Below, piece after piece: positions 9,260-19,730 of a DNA stretch of 64,000 bases. Below the pieces are notes generated by a model that was not told the DNA's origin, did no database searches, and saw nothing but the letters and a program-made list of their open reading frames with translations. The position numbers were made by a program, and so were the translations under genes. Where the stretch lies: positions 4,402,001 to 4,466,000 of the forward strand of contig JAPNXP010000014.1 in assembly GCA_028753945.1 (NCBI GenBank). The letters are read 5' to 3'. Positions within the stretch are counted from its first letter, which is position 1, and every line of letters begins with the position of its first letter. The stretch is from Hexactinellida sp. DTS-2022. Taxonomy: Eukaryota > Porifera > Hexactinellida.

Positions 9260-10519
9260 CAGGGTTGCCAACCCTCCCGATTTGGCGGGAGTCTCCCGCT
9301 TTTTGCCTTTTTTTCTCCCATCCTCTCGACCTCCCGCCAAACTTTCAAACTCCAGATTTTTTGCAAATTGTTTCTATACGTATTAGTATTTTATGATATA
9401 CGTATAAGTAAATAACTGGATTTTTTTGCTAAAATTAGTCAAGATACGAGTACCAAGGTTTGTTCTACTCATATGTACTGTACTTGTAAGTTTGTTATGA
9501 TTCTTTAGCCACTTATTTTGTAGACTGTACTATTAGGCCACTGTTTGTTGGAATCTTGTTTCGCTCCACCGCCCGCGTCAGATTTCACCCCCGCACGAAT
9601 ATTGTCATTATTTCCATTATTTATTACACCTACATTTCAAAGTAAGGCCACTGTTCGTTGCCAATTTTATGGTAGGACACACTCTAAAATAGCCATAATT
9701 AGCTAGTAACAAAATCAGAACCTATAACAAGCATTATTACCCAACTTTTGCATATTTTATCAATAAGCACTCACAAATTGAATATTTGCTCAGATAATTA
9801 TTAACTTGTCGTCATCAAATAATGAGATAATGATAATGAGATGCCGCCCGCCCGCATCCTCTGATAGACTTCGTGTGGACTCACTGTGGAGCTGAAACAA
9901 TGTTATCATTAACACAGGGCTTATCTCTTAATTCGAATTTGGAAGAAATTCTTAAAAATATCCCGGATTTCCTTGCGCCTACATCCTCCAGAAGTTGTTA
10001 TACTAGATACGATGCTGATTTTTTTTCTCGTTTAGTTTATATGTCGATCTATGCAACCATGGGTGGATTAAGTTTACAACACATTTTACAAATCTGATGG
10101 CCTAATCGTCATGAAATTCCTTGAAATCTCAAGAAAAATGTCCATAAATTACGAGAACTTTCGAAGATATTTAGACTGTTACATCTACATATATCTGATA
10201 AAAAAACATAATTTGTAAAAAATGTATAATTCATTAATCTAGCTATTTCGTTTTTGTTGTATTATTGTATAGATTGGGTGAATACGAGATACTCGGGAAG
10301 AAATTTGATAGATACAACTATCAAAATAAGCGTTTCCTAATTGTAGATATTCAAACATAAAAAATAATCATATTGTATCGTTCTATTCATGATAAATTCA
10401 AAGAAATGGCATATATGTATTTTGTCCGCTTTTCATCTTCGACCTCCGATTTTTTGGTAAAACTCCCGCCAAAATGGCAAAATCTCCCGCTTTTTTGTAT
10501 TCAGAGGTTGGCAACCCTG
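9260..10519. mobile_element. CAGGGTTGCCAACC element nested in the Tigger relic
   Basis: Inverted ends CAGGGTTGCCAACC and GGTTGGCAACCCTG are flanked by CAAATAT (9253-9259 and 10520-10526), a 7-bp duplication. Subterminal words are GGCGGGAGTCTCCCGC and CTCCCGC repeats. It has no convincing coding region; a 74-codon frame at 9873 is in a nested MITE and its flank. Confidence 0.75.
9536..9920. mobile_element. PIF/Harbinger-type MITE, copy 1
   Basis: Ends GGCCACTGTT and AACACAGGGC are imperfect inverted repeats flanked by TTA on both sides (9533-9535 and 9921-9923), the TWA target typical of PIF/Harbinger. An inverted copy occurs at 40374-41060 with the same interior, which confirms the boundaries. 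A second GGCCACTGTTCGTTG end near 9646 suggests a rearranged interior. Confidence 0.75.
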
Positions 10520-11451
10520 CAAATATTCACCTTTCCGAAATATTCTTAAGTGCGCTTTTCAAGTTAGGCGATAATATTCAAGAGATTGAATTACTAGTAT
10601 AATTAAAGCTTTGCCATAAGCGAAAACATGATTATATCTTGGGAAAACTGTCAAAATTATTATTCCAAAGAAATCGAAAGCAGCTTCGACAAAGATCATG
10701 CTTTTGTCGCACAAGAACCATTACGGAGCTAAAGAGCTCGATTTGAATCTAGCCATTCGGTGCATAAACATGATTCTATGAAGGTTAGCTTAGTTGTCAG
10801 TATCGAAATTCAAAATAGCTTACTAGTGGATTTAAGTTACGTACCTATAATTCAGATAGATTGGAACTAGATAACATGACGAATTTCAATAATTAGACAC
10901 GAAGCAGTCAGCTGCTCTGTTGATTATCCTACTAATTCATTACATGTTCAAAAGAAGAGTTAGCGATAATTCCTGATGCATTTGGTAATCAAACTTTATA
11001 TGAAAATTCATCTACTGAACTGCAATCGGAGCAAGCTATGTATCACAGCCTCGTATTCCAAGAAAAGAAAATTTGGAGGGTTACTCGACAAATCTCAAAC
11101 AAATAGTTTGAAGTTTTCAAGAATTGGAAAAAATTAGACCACGATTCGGTGGCCGTCACATATTTGCAGGTAAATTAGACAGGAAGTAGGCACCAAATTA
11201 TCCAGTCTTCGCCTATTACGAACAGTTCAATGAAACCAAAATTATTTGCCGCTAAACATGGAAATTTCAACAATTTACATTTGCAAGCTCTCTTAAGGAA
11301 AATCAAAGCTGAGCATTTATAAATTATCTAGAGAAAGGTATGATTGTGATATGCAGTTAGATGTTATGGGTACCAAGGGAACATATGACGTTAGTATAAA
11401 TGAATGCTAGTATTTTGGATCCCCTCTTCGGACTAGCGAAGGTGTACTGTA

Positions 11452-12144
11452 TTTCTCATTACAGACGGGATTGGAGTGTGCTTCTTCTGGTTGGCACAAG
11501 CCGCACCCAAATTTGGTCCAACCAATCTTTCAATAGTACAAGCTCCTCGTCCGCGCTACGCGCGGCCTTACAACTTGCACTCGGTCCTGCGGCCCTCACT
11601 TGTATTTTTAATCATATTATCCTTGAAAGGAATAAAAATATATTATGAATAAATTATTCTAACATTGACTACCAAGATATAACCCATAACCCAGGGTCGA
11701 CTTGTAGATAATCCACTCAACGGCGCCAAGGTAGGGTATGTCTTAATTTCTGGAATTTTGCGTTATGTAAGGTTCGAACAGGCATAACCATATAGTGATG
11801 AATAGTTTCAGCGTATATCGTAGATTAAAGTTAATCGAAACAGCAGGCTACCATCGAAATAGGTTCTTAATAACCGGAAATTGGTATTAACGGAGTCATT
11901 TGCATGCATTTGTATAAATTGTGGAAATTAAACCTTGCATACTCACTCCTTAATTAACCAATAGTTCGATTTATCTGTACACAACAATCGAGTGTTTTAA
12001 TTAATTATTTATACATAGAACCATACATAAGGTTTATAGCGTTTAATATGTACACTTCTTCAGTCCCCTACAAATAATTTTCAATACAAAACAAATGACA
12101 CCACTGAGGAGAAGAAGAAAGAAAGTATGTGAAGAATGTTGACT
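11452..12144. other. Intergenic stretch with a CGCGCTACGCGCG hairpin
   Basis: Around 11548-11580 a 13-bp hairpin word CCGCGCTACGCGCG is followed by TTACAACTTGCAC. The same hairpin and following bases are at 43018-43045, so a small repeat is present. The remainder up to the 3' end of the SVOP-like gene shows no other feature. Confidence 0.5.
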
Positions 12145-13674
12145 TCACTGAAGCTTCTTTCCCTTAGTTTCATGAGGAAGCAATAAGCTAATAATTGCAG
12201 TAAAGATTCCTAATCCTCCAAATAAACTAATCGCCACAAGGTAATCAGATCGTAATAGCACTTGTGCTGTAAAACTTGTTAGGATGGTGGAAAACCTTGC
12301 GCAAATACTTAATAGGGATAGAATTCGTGCTCTAATGTGAGTTGGGTACACCTCTCCCGTGTAGAGAAAACTTACAACAAAAGCACCTGCTAAGCACGCT
12401 CTTACTATTAACAAGAATCCTGTCTTCACAATGTATTCGTGTGGAATACATAAGTATAACATAAAGAAGAGACCTCCACTTAGGAACTGGATTGCAAAGG
12501 TAAGCTTTCTACCAATTATCTCCACCACAAATACAGTAATGAGAATCCCTGGCAACTCAGCCATTGAAGTGATTATATACTCCAGATAGTCGCTGGGTGT
12601 GAGAGGATTGCAAAAGCGAGTAACATCTTGATTGTCAGCATTATTGCTATGGTTAGAGCTGCCAGTGTGACAGTGATGGTCGTAAGAAAATATATCAGCT
12701 GTGATCAGGACTGCGCCATAGTAGATGAAAGCACTGGTAAACCAGATAATACCTAAGAATAAGGTTGTGATAATGTATTCCTTGCTAAATGCATCCAAGA
12801 TTCCTCCCTTCTCTTCTACAACAAGAACCTGTTTATCAACAGAAGGTTTATCTGCTAACATTTGAGAATCATTCACGGATTCAGTTCCTTTAGTAGAAAC
12901 TAAGTCGCCTTCTGGAAGCTTCCGACAGTTCAGCTTTGCTCCCCATTCCAACACCTGCAAACTATCATCCCTTCTTCCTTTCAAAATTAAGAAACGAGGG
13001 GAGTTAGGCACGATCCAGTAATAGAGCAGCAAGATAGCTAATGGAAGACTGGAAATAAATACGAGATACCTCCAGCCTAATACAGGGATTATGAAATAGC
13101 AGAGTACCACTAAGAGACAACTCCCAAAAGTCCAGTAGATATTCAACAACACTATCGAAGACGATCTGTATCGAACTGGCATAAACTCTACACAATAAGT
13201 TGAACTTTGGTTAGCTGATATTCCAAGAAAACCTAGGATAAACCGCAAAACAATAATCCATTGATAGCTCGGCACGAATGCTGATATCAGAGCAAAATAA
13301 ATCAAAAAGACATTGGCTATATTGACTACATTTCTCCTACCATATCTATCGCACAAAACCCCAATAGGAAATGATCCCATCAAGTTACCGAGAGGATACA
13401 TCGTCGTAACAATGGCTAGTTCTGCATTCGTGAGCTGGAATTCACACTGCCAAGAGGGAGCGAGCAATGCAAACTGGAAAGTTATCAATGATTGTGCTGT
13501 CCATAACAAACCTGAATAAGTAAATACATTCAACTGGAACAAACCTATTCCTATTGTATTTAGAGCATCGTCAACAGTGAAGTTGCATGCATTTCCTCCC
13601 TTATTAATTGTTAGGAGGGGCTCTTCCTCACTTGTTATTGAATGCGAGTTTGGATTCGTCTCAACTTCTGCCAT
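12145..13674 (-). CDS. SVOP-like: SVOP-like major facilitator transporter
   Basis: An uninterrupted 509-residue protein on the minus strand. The N-terminus FTVDDALNTIGIGLFQ matches the entry helix region of SVOP/SV2-type transporters (SLC22-related). The GVLCDRYGRRN loop between membrane segments 2 and 3 is the classic MFS motif, and VVEIIGRKLTF is its counterpart in the second half. Twelve hydrophobic segments can be counted with a hydrophilic central loop (about residues 250-300). An acidic dileucine-like EEEPLL near residue 20 could be a sorting signal. Length fits the family (about 500-550). Start: the ATG at 13672-13674 precedes the conserved block by about 30 residues. The substrate is unknown; SVOP itself has no settled substrate. 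No intron is seen. Confidence 0.85.
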   Translation of the reverse strand: MAEVETNPNSHSITSEEEPLLTINKGGNACNFTVDDALNTIGIGLFQLNVFTYSGLLWTAQSLITFQFALLAPSWQCEFQLTNAELAIVTTMYPLGNLMGSFPIGVLCDRYGRRNVVNIANVFLIYFALISAFVPSYQWIIVLRFILGFLGISANQSSTYCVEFMPVRYRSSSIVLLNIYWTFGSCLLVVLCYFIIPVLGWRYLVFISSLPLAILLLYYWIVPNSPRFLILKGRRDDSLQVLEWGAKLNCRKLPEGDLVSTKGTESVNDSQMLADKPSVDKQVLVVEEKGGILDAFSKEYIITTLFLGIIWFTSAFIYYGAVLITADIFSYDHHCHTGSSNHSNNADNQDVTRFCNPLTPSDYLEYIITSMAELPGILITVFVVEIIGRKLTFAIQFLSGGLFFMLYLCIPHEYIVKTGFLLIVRACLAGAFVVSFLYTGEVYPTHIRARILSLLSICARFSTILTSFTAQVLLRSDYLVAISLFGGLGIFTAIISLLLPHETKGKKLQ

Positions 13675-14017
13675 TCTATCCGTATATTAGTTAATTAATA
13701 AGACGAATGGTCTTTTATAACTTGAATACACCTATTGGATAAGTTGAGCCATATCATTCTACACATAGGGCAATGGCACTCACTCAATTTTATGGACCAG
13801 GAATTGGTTAGTACACTAACCAGCCAAAAATTATTTGAACTATAGAAATTTTTATACAGACACAATATTCCTCTGGAAACTTATACTGCTGTTTAAACTA
13901 CTCTGAAATTACTATAAATATCTTACTATAGTTGTAAATTATAAAATATTTTGATTTCAAGTCATTTTAGCCATATTAATATTCATGAAGTGGCATAAGT
14001 GTCTCTGCAACTTGCCA
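13675..14017. other. Upstream region of the SVOP-like gene
   Basis: AT-rich, about 340 bp, presumably containing the promoter and 5' UTR, but no defined element can be named. Confidence 0.4.
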
Positions 14018-14025
14018 CTTGTGGC

Positions 14026-14504
14026 CAGACCTAGGGCTGATTACTAGTGAGTGATTACGATTACGATTACGATTACATCCTTCAGAAAAAGCTTGATTAT
14101 GATTACGATTACGATTACAGGAAATGTTGTAATCGATTACAATTCATTTTCTTTACGATGCAATTACGATTGTTTCGATTAAGCCCCGGAGTTTCATGCG
14201 CACGAAAAATAATGCCCGTGTGCATGGGGGTAGCCACCAAGAATTATTTGTAGGGGCCGGATATATATTTGGAGGTGCAATGAGATCAGCGAACCCTCAA
14301 ACTATATCCTTATTTAAAGTTATTGTGGAAAATTTGGGGGGGCCTGGTGCCATACCTGGGGCTGATTACTAGGGGGTGATTACGATTACGATTACGATTA
14401 CATCCTTCAAGAAAAGCTTGATTATGATTACGATTACGATTACAGGAAAAGTTGTAATTGATTACAATCGATTACGATTGTAATCGTAATCAGCCCCAAG
14501 CCTG
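14026..14504. mobile_element. hAT-type MITE, GATTAC word family, copy 2
   Basis: Same family as 955-1364. Ends CAGACCTAGGGCTGATTAC and GTAATCAGCCCCAAGCCTG. A perfect 8-bp duplication CTTGTGGC flanks it (14018-14025 and 14505-14512). GATTAC runs extend for up to four units, and the interior has a second GGGGCTGATTACTAGG at about 14358, so the element looks internally duplicated. Confidence 0.92.
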
Positions 14505-14643
14505 CTTGTGGCACAAACGGGAATGTGGCTATATCTCAGTAGAAAATAATCGTAATTATTTGAAATTATGCATTTAGAGTAATTCGACCATGTGGAATTC
14601 TAATCTGCAATCAGAACTTGTATATTCACATTGCATCTTAAAG

Positions 14644-15095
14644 CAGGGTTGCCAATCCAATCCAATCGAGCCAAATTCGGACAATCGGCAATCCAAATTT
14701 CGACAATCGATTATTCGGATGACAATCCAATCGCAATCGACAATCCAAAATATCATCGATTTTTTTGGATTGTTTCTCCGATTTTTTTCGATAGTTTACT
14801 CCTCAAAAAGAGTTATGTTTCATCATACGTTCAAACTTAAAACATATATTATTGGGTTTAATTGACGAGCAATTGTGCATTTAAAATTTTGGCATTATTT
14901 AGATATTGAAAAAACAAACAATCGAAAAAATCGATGAAAATTCATCGATTGCAATCCAATCGATAAAAATCGAAGCAATCCAATCGACAATCCAATCGAT
15001 GAAAAATGCAGCAATCCAACCGATAATCCAATCGATGAAAAATGCAGCAATCGGCAATCGAAAATCTTCTCGATTGGTTTGGATTGGCAACCCTG
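14644..15095. mobile_element. hAT-type MITE, AATCGA word family
   Basis: Ends CAGGGTTGCCAATCC and GGATTGGCAACCCTG with a perfect 8-bp duplication TCTTAAAG (14636-14643 and 15096-15103). Both subterminal zones are arrays of AATCCAATCGAT-like words. Short frames here in all directions are by-products of the array. A right-half copy lies at 38287-38513. Confidence 0.92.
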
Positions 15096-15103
15096 TCTTA
15101 AAG

Positions 15104-15977
15104 TGATGAAACTAAATGCGAAAATTATAAAAATTTGTAGATACCTTGAATACAATATATTTTGCGCGCACATACTTTCAGGGAGGTATAGGAATTTAAT
15201 ATAATGTCAATGGAAGCATCTAATTTAACTAGAGTCAATCCAAAAGAAAATCAATTTTGATAGTGTAGTTGTGATCAGAATAGATAAGGCTTTCGTTGAT
15301 ATAACTATGGATGAGAGGAGATAAATATTCTTTCCCCTATGGTTTTAAGGTTGGGTCGAGCATTAAGCTTGAAAGTCAAAATCAAAGATATATCAAGATT
15401 TTTTTGCATTTTTTAGATTCAATTAATTTCGAAACATTTTTCTGAAAGTCAAATGACAGCTAACTATTCTAATTTAAACCAGAAGTCTTATAACTTCAAT
15501 TTATTGGCTCAAAAATTTCTGACGTGTGCATATTGGAGAGGATCGGCAGGGTGAAACTTTTTGAAAATCTTCAGAATTATATTGGCTTACGTCATCTCCA
15601 GGGTACCATATTAACAAAACTATTTGGAATTTTTGGATGAAATTTACAGGGAATATTACTAACATACGGAGCTTTCGAAATATGCAATAAAACCAGATTA
15701 ATGAACTATGGCCAGAAGGTGTGGGTCGAGCCTTACGTAACTCCAGTTAGTGAGTACAAATTTCGTCTGTATGCACTTAGTTCATATGTTTAAATATTGA
15801 CGTTTCTCATTCATCTATGGCTATTGAGGATGGTGTATCTCCTAATAATTCGCAAAATATAACTTTGCTGTTCTCTAAGGTACAAGGCAGGGACGGCGCC
15901 AAGCGGGTGCAGGGGTGCTATGGCACCTCCTGAAACTGTCAGCATCCCCAGGAGAAAAATCTAGGCAGAAAATATAA
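15104..15977. other. Gene-free stretch
   Basis: No ORF above 60 codons and no RNA gene. A hAT-like end CAGGGACGGCGCC at about 15887 has no partner that I could find. Confidence 0.5.
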
Positions 15978-16584
15978 TTTTCTAGGACTGGAATAAGACC
16001 GAATGGAATAAGACCGAAAAAAATCGGTAATGGAATAAGACCGAATGGAATAAGACCGAAAAAAAATCAGTACTGGAATAAGACCGAATGGAATAAGACC
16101 GAAAGAAAATCAGTACTGGAATAAGACCGAATAACATAAGAGCTACTCTATGCTTAGAAATACGTGTGTATTGGTAGGAATAAAAGAAAAACCTCAACTT
16201 TCTAAGCGTGAACTATGGTTCATTGAGAAAACACCCGACTGTCTAAAGGTGTGTAGTGATTAATGGAGAAAACACTCCCCTTTCTAAGTGTGATGTATTG
16301 ATCATGGAGAAAACACTCGCCACTCTCATTGTCTTTTATGGAGAATGGTTAAAACGCTCGCCTTTCTAAGTGTCTAATATTGATCAGGGTGAAAACCAGC
16401 CCTTATATTTTTCGGTCTTATTCCATTCGGTCTTATTCCAGTATTGATTTTTTTCGGTCTTATTCCATTCGGTCTTATTCCAGTACTGATTTTTTTCGGT
16501 CTTATTCCATTCGGTCTTATTCCAATACTGATTTTTTTTCGGTCTTATTCCATTCGGTCTTATTCCATTCGGTCTTATTCAGGT
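15978..16584. mobile_element. GGAATAAGACCGA foldback element
   Basis: The 13-mer GGAATAAGACCGA is repeated about seven times in the left arm (15985-16135) and about eight times in inverted orientation in the right arm (16405-16582). Frames reading FRSYSIRSYS are translations of this array, not protein. No target duplication was found. Confidence 0.7.
16205..16400 (+). repeat. Four-unit tandem repeat inside the foldback element
   Basis: About 45-60-bp units with the phrase GGAGAAAACACTC...CTTTCTAAGTGT are repeated four times with drift. Spacing and divergence do not fit a CRISPR array. Confidence 0.6.
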
Positions 16585-16673
16585 TTCCCATCCCCAGTGG
16601 GGGTGCTCAGAGAATTCAAGGTGTATTTAGAATATATTGTATTCAAGTTGAATAGCATAACTAGGGGTCTGAC

Positions 16674-17322
16674 CAGAGTGGACCATGGGTCAACATTGGT
16701 GACCCATTACCCATCTGACCCATCGCATTTGTGACCCATAACCCATTGACTAGGGTGACCATTGTCCAATTTTTAGCCTGGACAGTCCAGGTTTTTTACA
16801 ATTATTGTGCGATGTCCAGTAATTTTCTAAATTGTCCAGGTAATTTTAGCAGTTATTTTTTATAATAATCCAATTGTCTCCGATTCGCTCACATTAAACT
16901 AATAGTGTCCAGTTTTTTAGAACCTGTGTCCAGGATTGTCCAGGATTTTTGTCGAAATTTTGAGAAATGTCCAGGTTTTGGCCTAAAATCCTCTGGTCAC
17001 CCTACCATTGACCCATGACCCATCGAGTGACCCATTGACCCATTAAGTAACGCTTTGACCCATCGTGCACCCATTGACCTTTCTAAATATATAACTTTTA
17101 ATATCTAAACATTATGTACACACAATCCGACTTATAATAAATGTATGATGCTTGTCAATCAATTAATTTTGTTAGACTTCTAATACCAAAGAAATACCCT
17201 TTAATGTTTCTGGGTTAATTTGATTCGTACTATAACTGGGATACAACGAAATTCCAAATGGGTCATGGCCCCATGGGTCACAGAGCCATGACCCATGACC
17301 CATCGACCCATGGTCCACTCTG
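16674..17322. mobile_element. hAT-type MITE, GACCCAT word family, copy 1
   Basis: Ends CAGAGTGGACCATGGGTC and GACCCATGGTCCACTCTG are inverted repeats flanked by a perfect 8-bp duplication GGTCTGAC (16666-16673 and 17323-17330). Subterminal arrays consist of GACCCAT/ATGGGTC. The centre is AT-rich. A second copy is at 46167-46571. Confidence 0.92.
16751..17004. mobile_element. hAT-type MITE, GTCCAGG family, nested
   Basis: Ends TAGGGTGACCATTGTCC and GGTCACCCTA are flanked by CCATTGAC (16743-16750 and 17005-17012), an 8-bp duplication. The interior repeats TGTCCAGG words. It sits inside the GACCCAT element and is therefore younger. Confidence 0.88.
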
Positions 17323-17327
17323 GGTCT

Positions 17328-17371
17328 GACTGAATGGTGGAAAACTACTTGACTGAATGGTGGAAAACGAC
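17328..17371. repeat. TGACTGAATGGTGGAAAA doublet
   Basis: Two tandem copies of the word that in the opposite orientation fills 8040-8190. No ends could be fixed. Confidence 0.5.
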
Positions 17372-17482
17372 TTAATGAATTTATTAGTTGACATACTTGT
17401 ATCTCAAATAGCAGCATACTGAATTGAGTACGTGTAACTTACAAGTCACAGGTTTAACATATTTAATATGTGTGATATTTTG

Positions 17483-17610
17483 AGGAGAGTAAGGCCGCGA
17501 AGCGGCCGTTAATTGTGTTGCGTAGTGTCTAGCACGAACGAACAAAGGTCGCGAAGCGACCTTTGTGAGAGAGTGATCCGTCGCGAAGCGACCGAGACCG
17601 AAGGGCTCGT
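17483..17610 (+). repeat. GCGAAGC-hairpin repeat, copy 2
   Basis: Nearly identical to 2660-2787. Here all three hairpins (GGCCGCGAAGCGGCC, GGTCGCGAAGCGACC, GTCGCGAAGCGAC) carry the intact GCGAAGC core. Upstream CACAGGTTTAAC is also shared with copy 1, so the repeat unit is longer than 128 bp. Confidence 0.8.
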
Positions 17611-17830
17611 TTGATTAATTAAGGAATTTTTTGTTATTCCTTTGTATACAATTCAATTTATATTTCACGAATTATTGGTACATCTGTGTCTAAATTTTTG
17701 TATATAGTTTAACTGCTCTTAATCTCTTCAATTGTATTTATGGCAATTGGAATATCAATATTGATGAGTAGGACAGTTATCTATTTACTGTAATATTTGC
17801 GTACTAGTACTGTTACATGAGAAATTGACC

Positions 17831-18495
17831 ATTGGCGCCGAAACTCTCCAGCGCCAGGGGGGGTGTAACTTTACATTTAAATGTGAAAGGTCAAAAAACG
17901 ATTCCTATGGCGCATTGTCGCAAAGTTTACAAGTATAAGATTAAAGTTGGGGCGCGCGGAGCGAGTGTTGCGAGCGATCTTTGGGGGGTTCTGGGGGCAA
18001 GCCCCCCAGAAAAAAATGGACTGCGAGATAGCCAGATATCAATTTGTTATGAATGAATTATACGTATATTTTATTGTACTAAATTATATTGAATATTGTA
18101 TTTTTTATCCAGAGGGAACGGTAATACCCGCACCAATAATGTTGCCCCCTTCAATTTACGGGGGGGGGGGGGGAACGCGCCCCCCCTAGCGCATCCCCCT
18201 GTTTCGCCACTGCTATGGTGGCTGAAAATCATTATGTTGACGGGCATAAATGTATACATATATTAATAATCCAATGTTATTTAGAAGGACTCCTTATGGA
18301 ATTATAATTTTTCAATGGGTTTACGTGTATGTTTTCTACTTTAACAATAAAGAATATGTCTAATATACCCTGCCTGACCAACCAGGAGGGGTATACCCTT
18401 CCTGACTCTTTCCTCAGCCAGGGGGGGTGAAACCCTCCCTGACAAAAACCAGGGAGGGTGTAACCCCCCCTGACCCCCCCACTTTCGGCGCCTAT
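17831..18495. mobile_element. GGCGCCGAAA element nested in the left TIR (MULE-type duplication)
   Basis: Inverted ends GGCGCCGAAA and TTTCGGCGCC sit inside a perfect 10-bp duplication GAAATTGACC (17821-17830 and 18496-18505). A 10-bp duplication fits Mutator-like elements best. The right part is an array of CAGGGAGGGTGTAACCCCCC-like words, and poly-G/C tracts occur near 18160. Short frames are not convincing. Confidence 0.8.
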
Positions 18496-19299
18496 GAAAT
18501 TGACCCCCATGAGAAAATGACCCCCCCCTTCATATGAACCATGGATACCGTTTAGGGAGCATTTTCTCACGGGGGTCATTTCATTATGCAAGCCGGTGCC
18601 AAGCCCCGTGAGAAAATGACCCCCTCATAAATTTTCGCATTGTCATTGTAATAATGTAAAGACTGCTTGAACAAAACATTGATGTAGTGACAATTATACA
18701 AAATGACTTGGTAACTATGTTAACTTGGAGGAATTCCATGTCAAATCATCCAGCCATTTCACCAACATCAATCGATTTCTCTGAAAGTTGGTTAGCTGAA
18801 AGCCCCAGTCTAACCATTATATATGTGTAACTTTTAGATTGTTTGGTCAAGTTGTTGTTGAATTATGGCGGGACAAATTTTCCAATTTTTGTCAAAAATA
18901 ATTATTTAAAAAAAATATTTAATTTAACTGATCAGTAGAAACTCTTGTAAAAATGCCAGTTTATACAATATTGAGATTAAATTCACAGAAACGATAGTTT
19001 ATAATATGCAGAATCCGTCAATCATATCAGCAATCGAATTTAAGCACATTTTGTATCTCAAAATTGAAACTGAAACTATGACGTCACGTGAAACCGGAAC
19101 TATGACATAGCATTCGGGGATATTTTGGGAACCAAATTTTTTTAATTTTTCTAAATTGGTATTAAGGATGTTGCAATATCTAGAAAGTTTGATTTGGTTC
19201 CCATGTATTCCCTTCAAGTTATTTTAAATTTCCGTCATTTTTAACCAATTTCCCAAGTTTTGGTAGCTGTTTATTCTGTTGAATTGCAAAAATCAATTA

Positions 19300-19469
19300 C
19301 AGTGGAGTTGCTTTATTAGCAACTCAGGTTTGGCACTAAATCTGGTTGCTAATAGGCGAATGTTGCTAATAGGGGAATGAAATTAACAGTATTAACACGA
19401 TTGGGATCTGAAAAGTGGTTGTTAATACAGCATTGTTAATAAGGGAGTGCTAATAAAGCAACTCCACTG
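19300..19469. mobile_element. pogo/Tigger-type MITE, 170 bp
   Basis: Ends CAGTGGAGTTGCTTTATTAG and CTAATAAAGCAACTCCACTG flanked by TA (19298-19299 and 19470-19471). The word TTGCTAATA recurs inside. Confidence 0.88.
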
Positions 19470-19730
19470 TAGTAGCTAATTCAATGACTCAACTAGACTA
19501 CTGAAATCTACATTTGCAATGCCTACGCATTAATTTTTATAAATATATATTGGCTTCTATTACTTAACCTCAGACATTCCTCATTATATATATGGTTGTT
19601 ATACCTTGATTCACAAAAACTTGTAATATAGAGAATTTTTCTTATATACTATACTATACTATACAAATTCAGTTACAATTTCAAATTACAATCTACACTT
19701 CTCTATCCTGTAATACTTCGCTCTTGAATA

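Larger units (their letters stand above)
9040..11449. mobile_element. Degenerate pogo/Tigger element (2.4 kb)
   Basis: Left end CAGTATAGCCTCTCTAATTCG and right end CGGACTAGCGAAGGTGTACTG are imperfect inverted repeats flanked by TA at 9038-9039 and 11450-11451. The right-hand kilobase could be a decayed transposase but I recognise no DDE motif. The left part is split by a 1.26-kb insertion at 9260-10519. Confidence 0.65.

Noticed and set aside
16205-16400. Possible CRISPR-like array
   Set aside because: Eukaryotic context, drifting repeat units, no constant repeat with unique spacers; it is the spacer of a foldback element.
16380-16734. Frames reading FRSYSIRSYS and IPFGLIP
   Set aside because: Pure translation of the GGAATAAGACCGA array in different frames.
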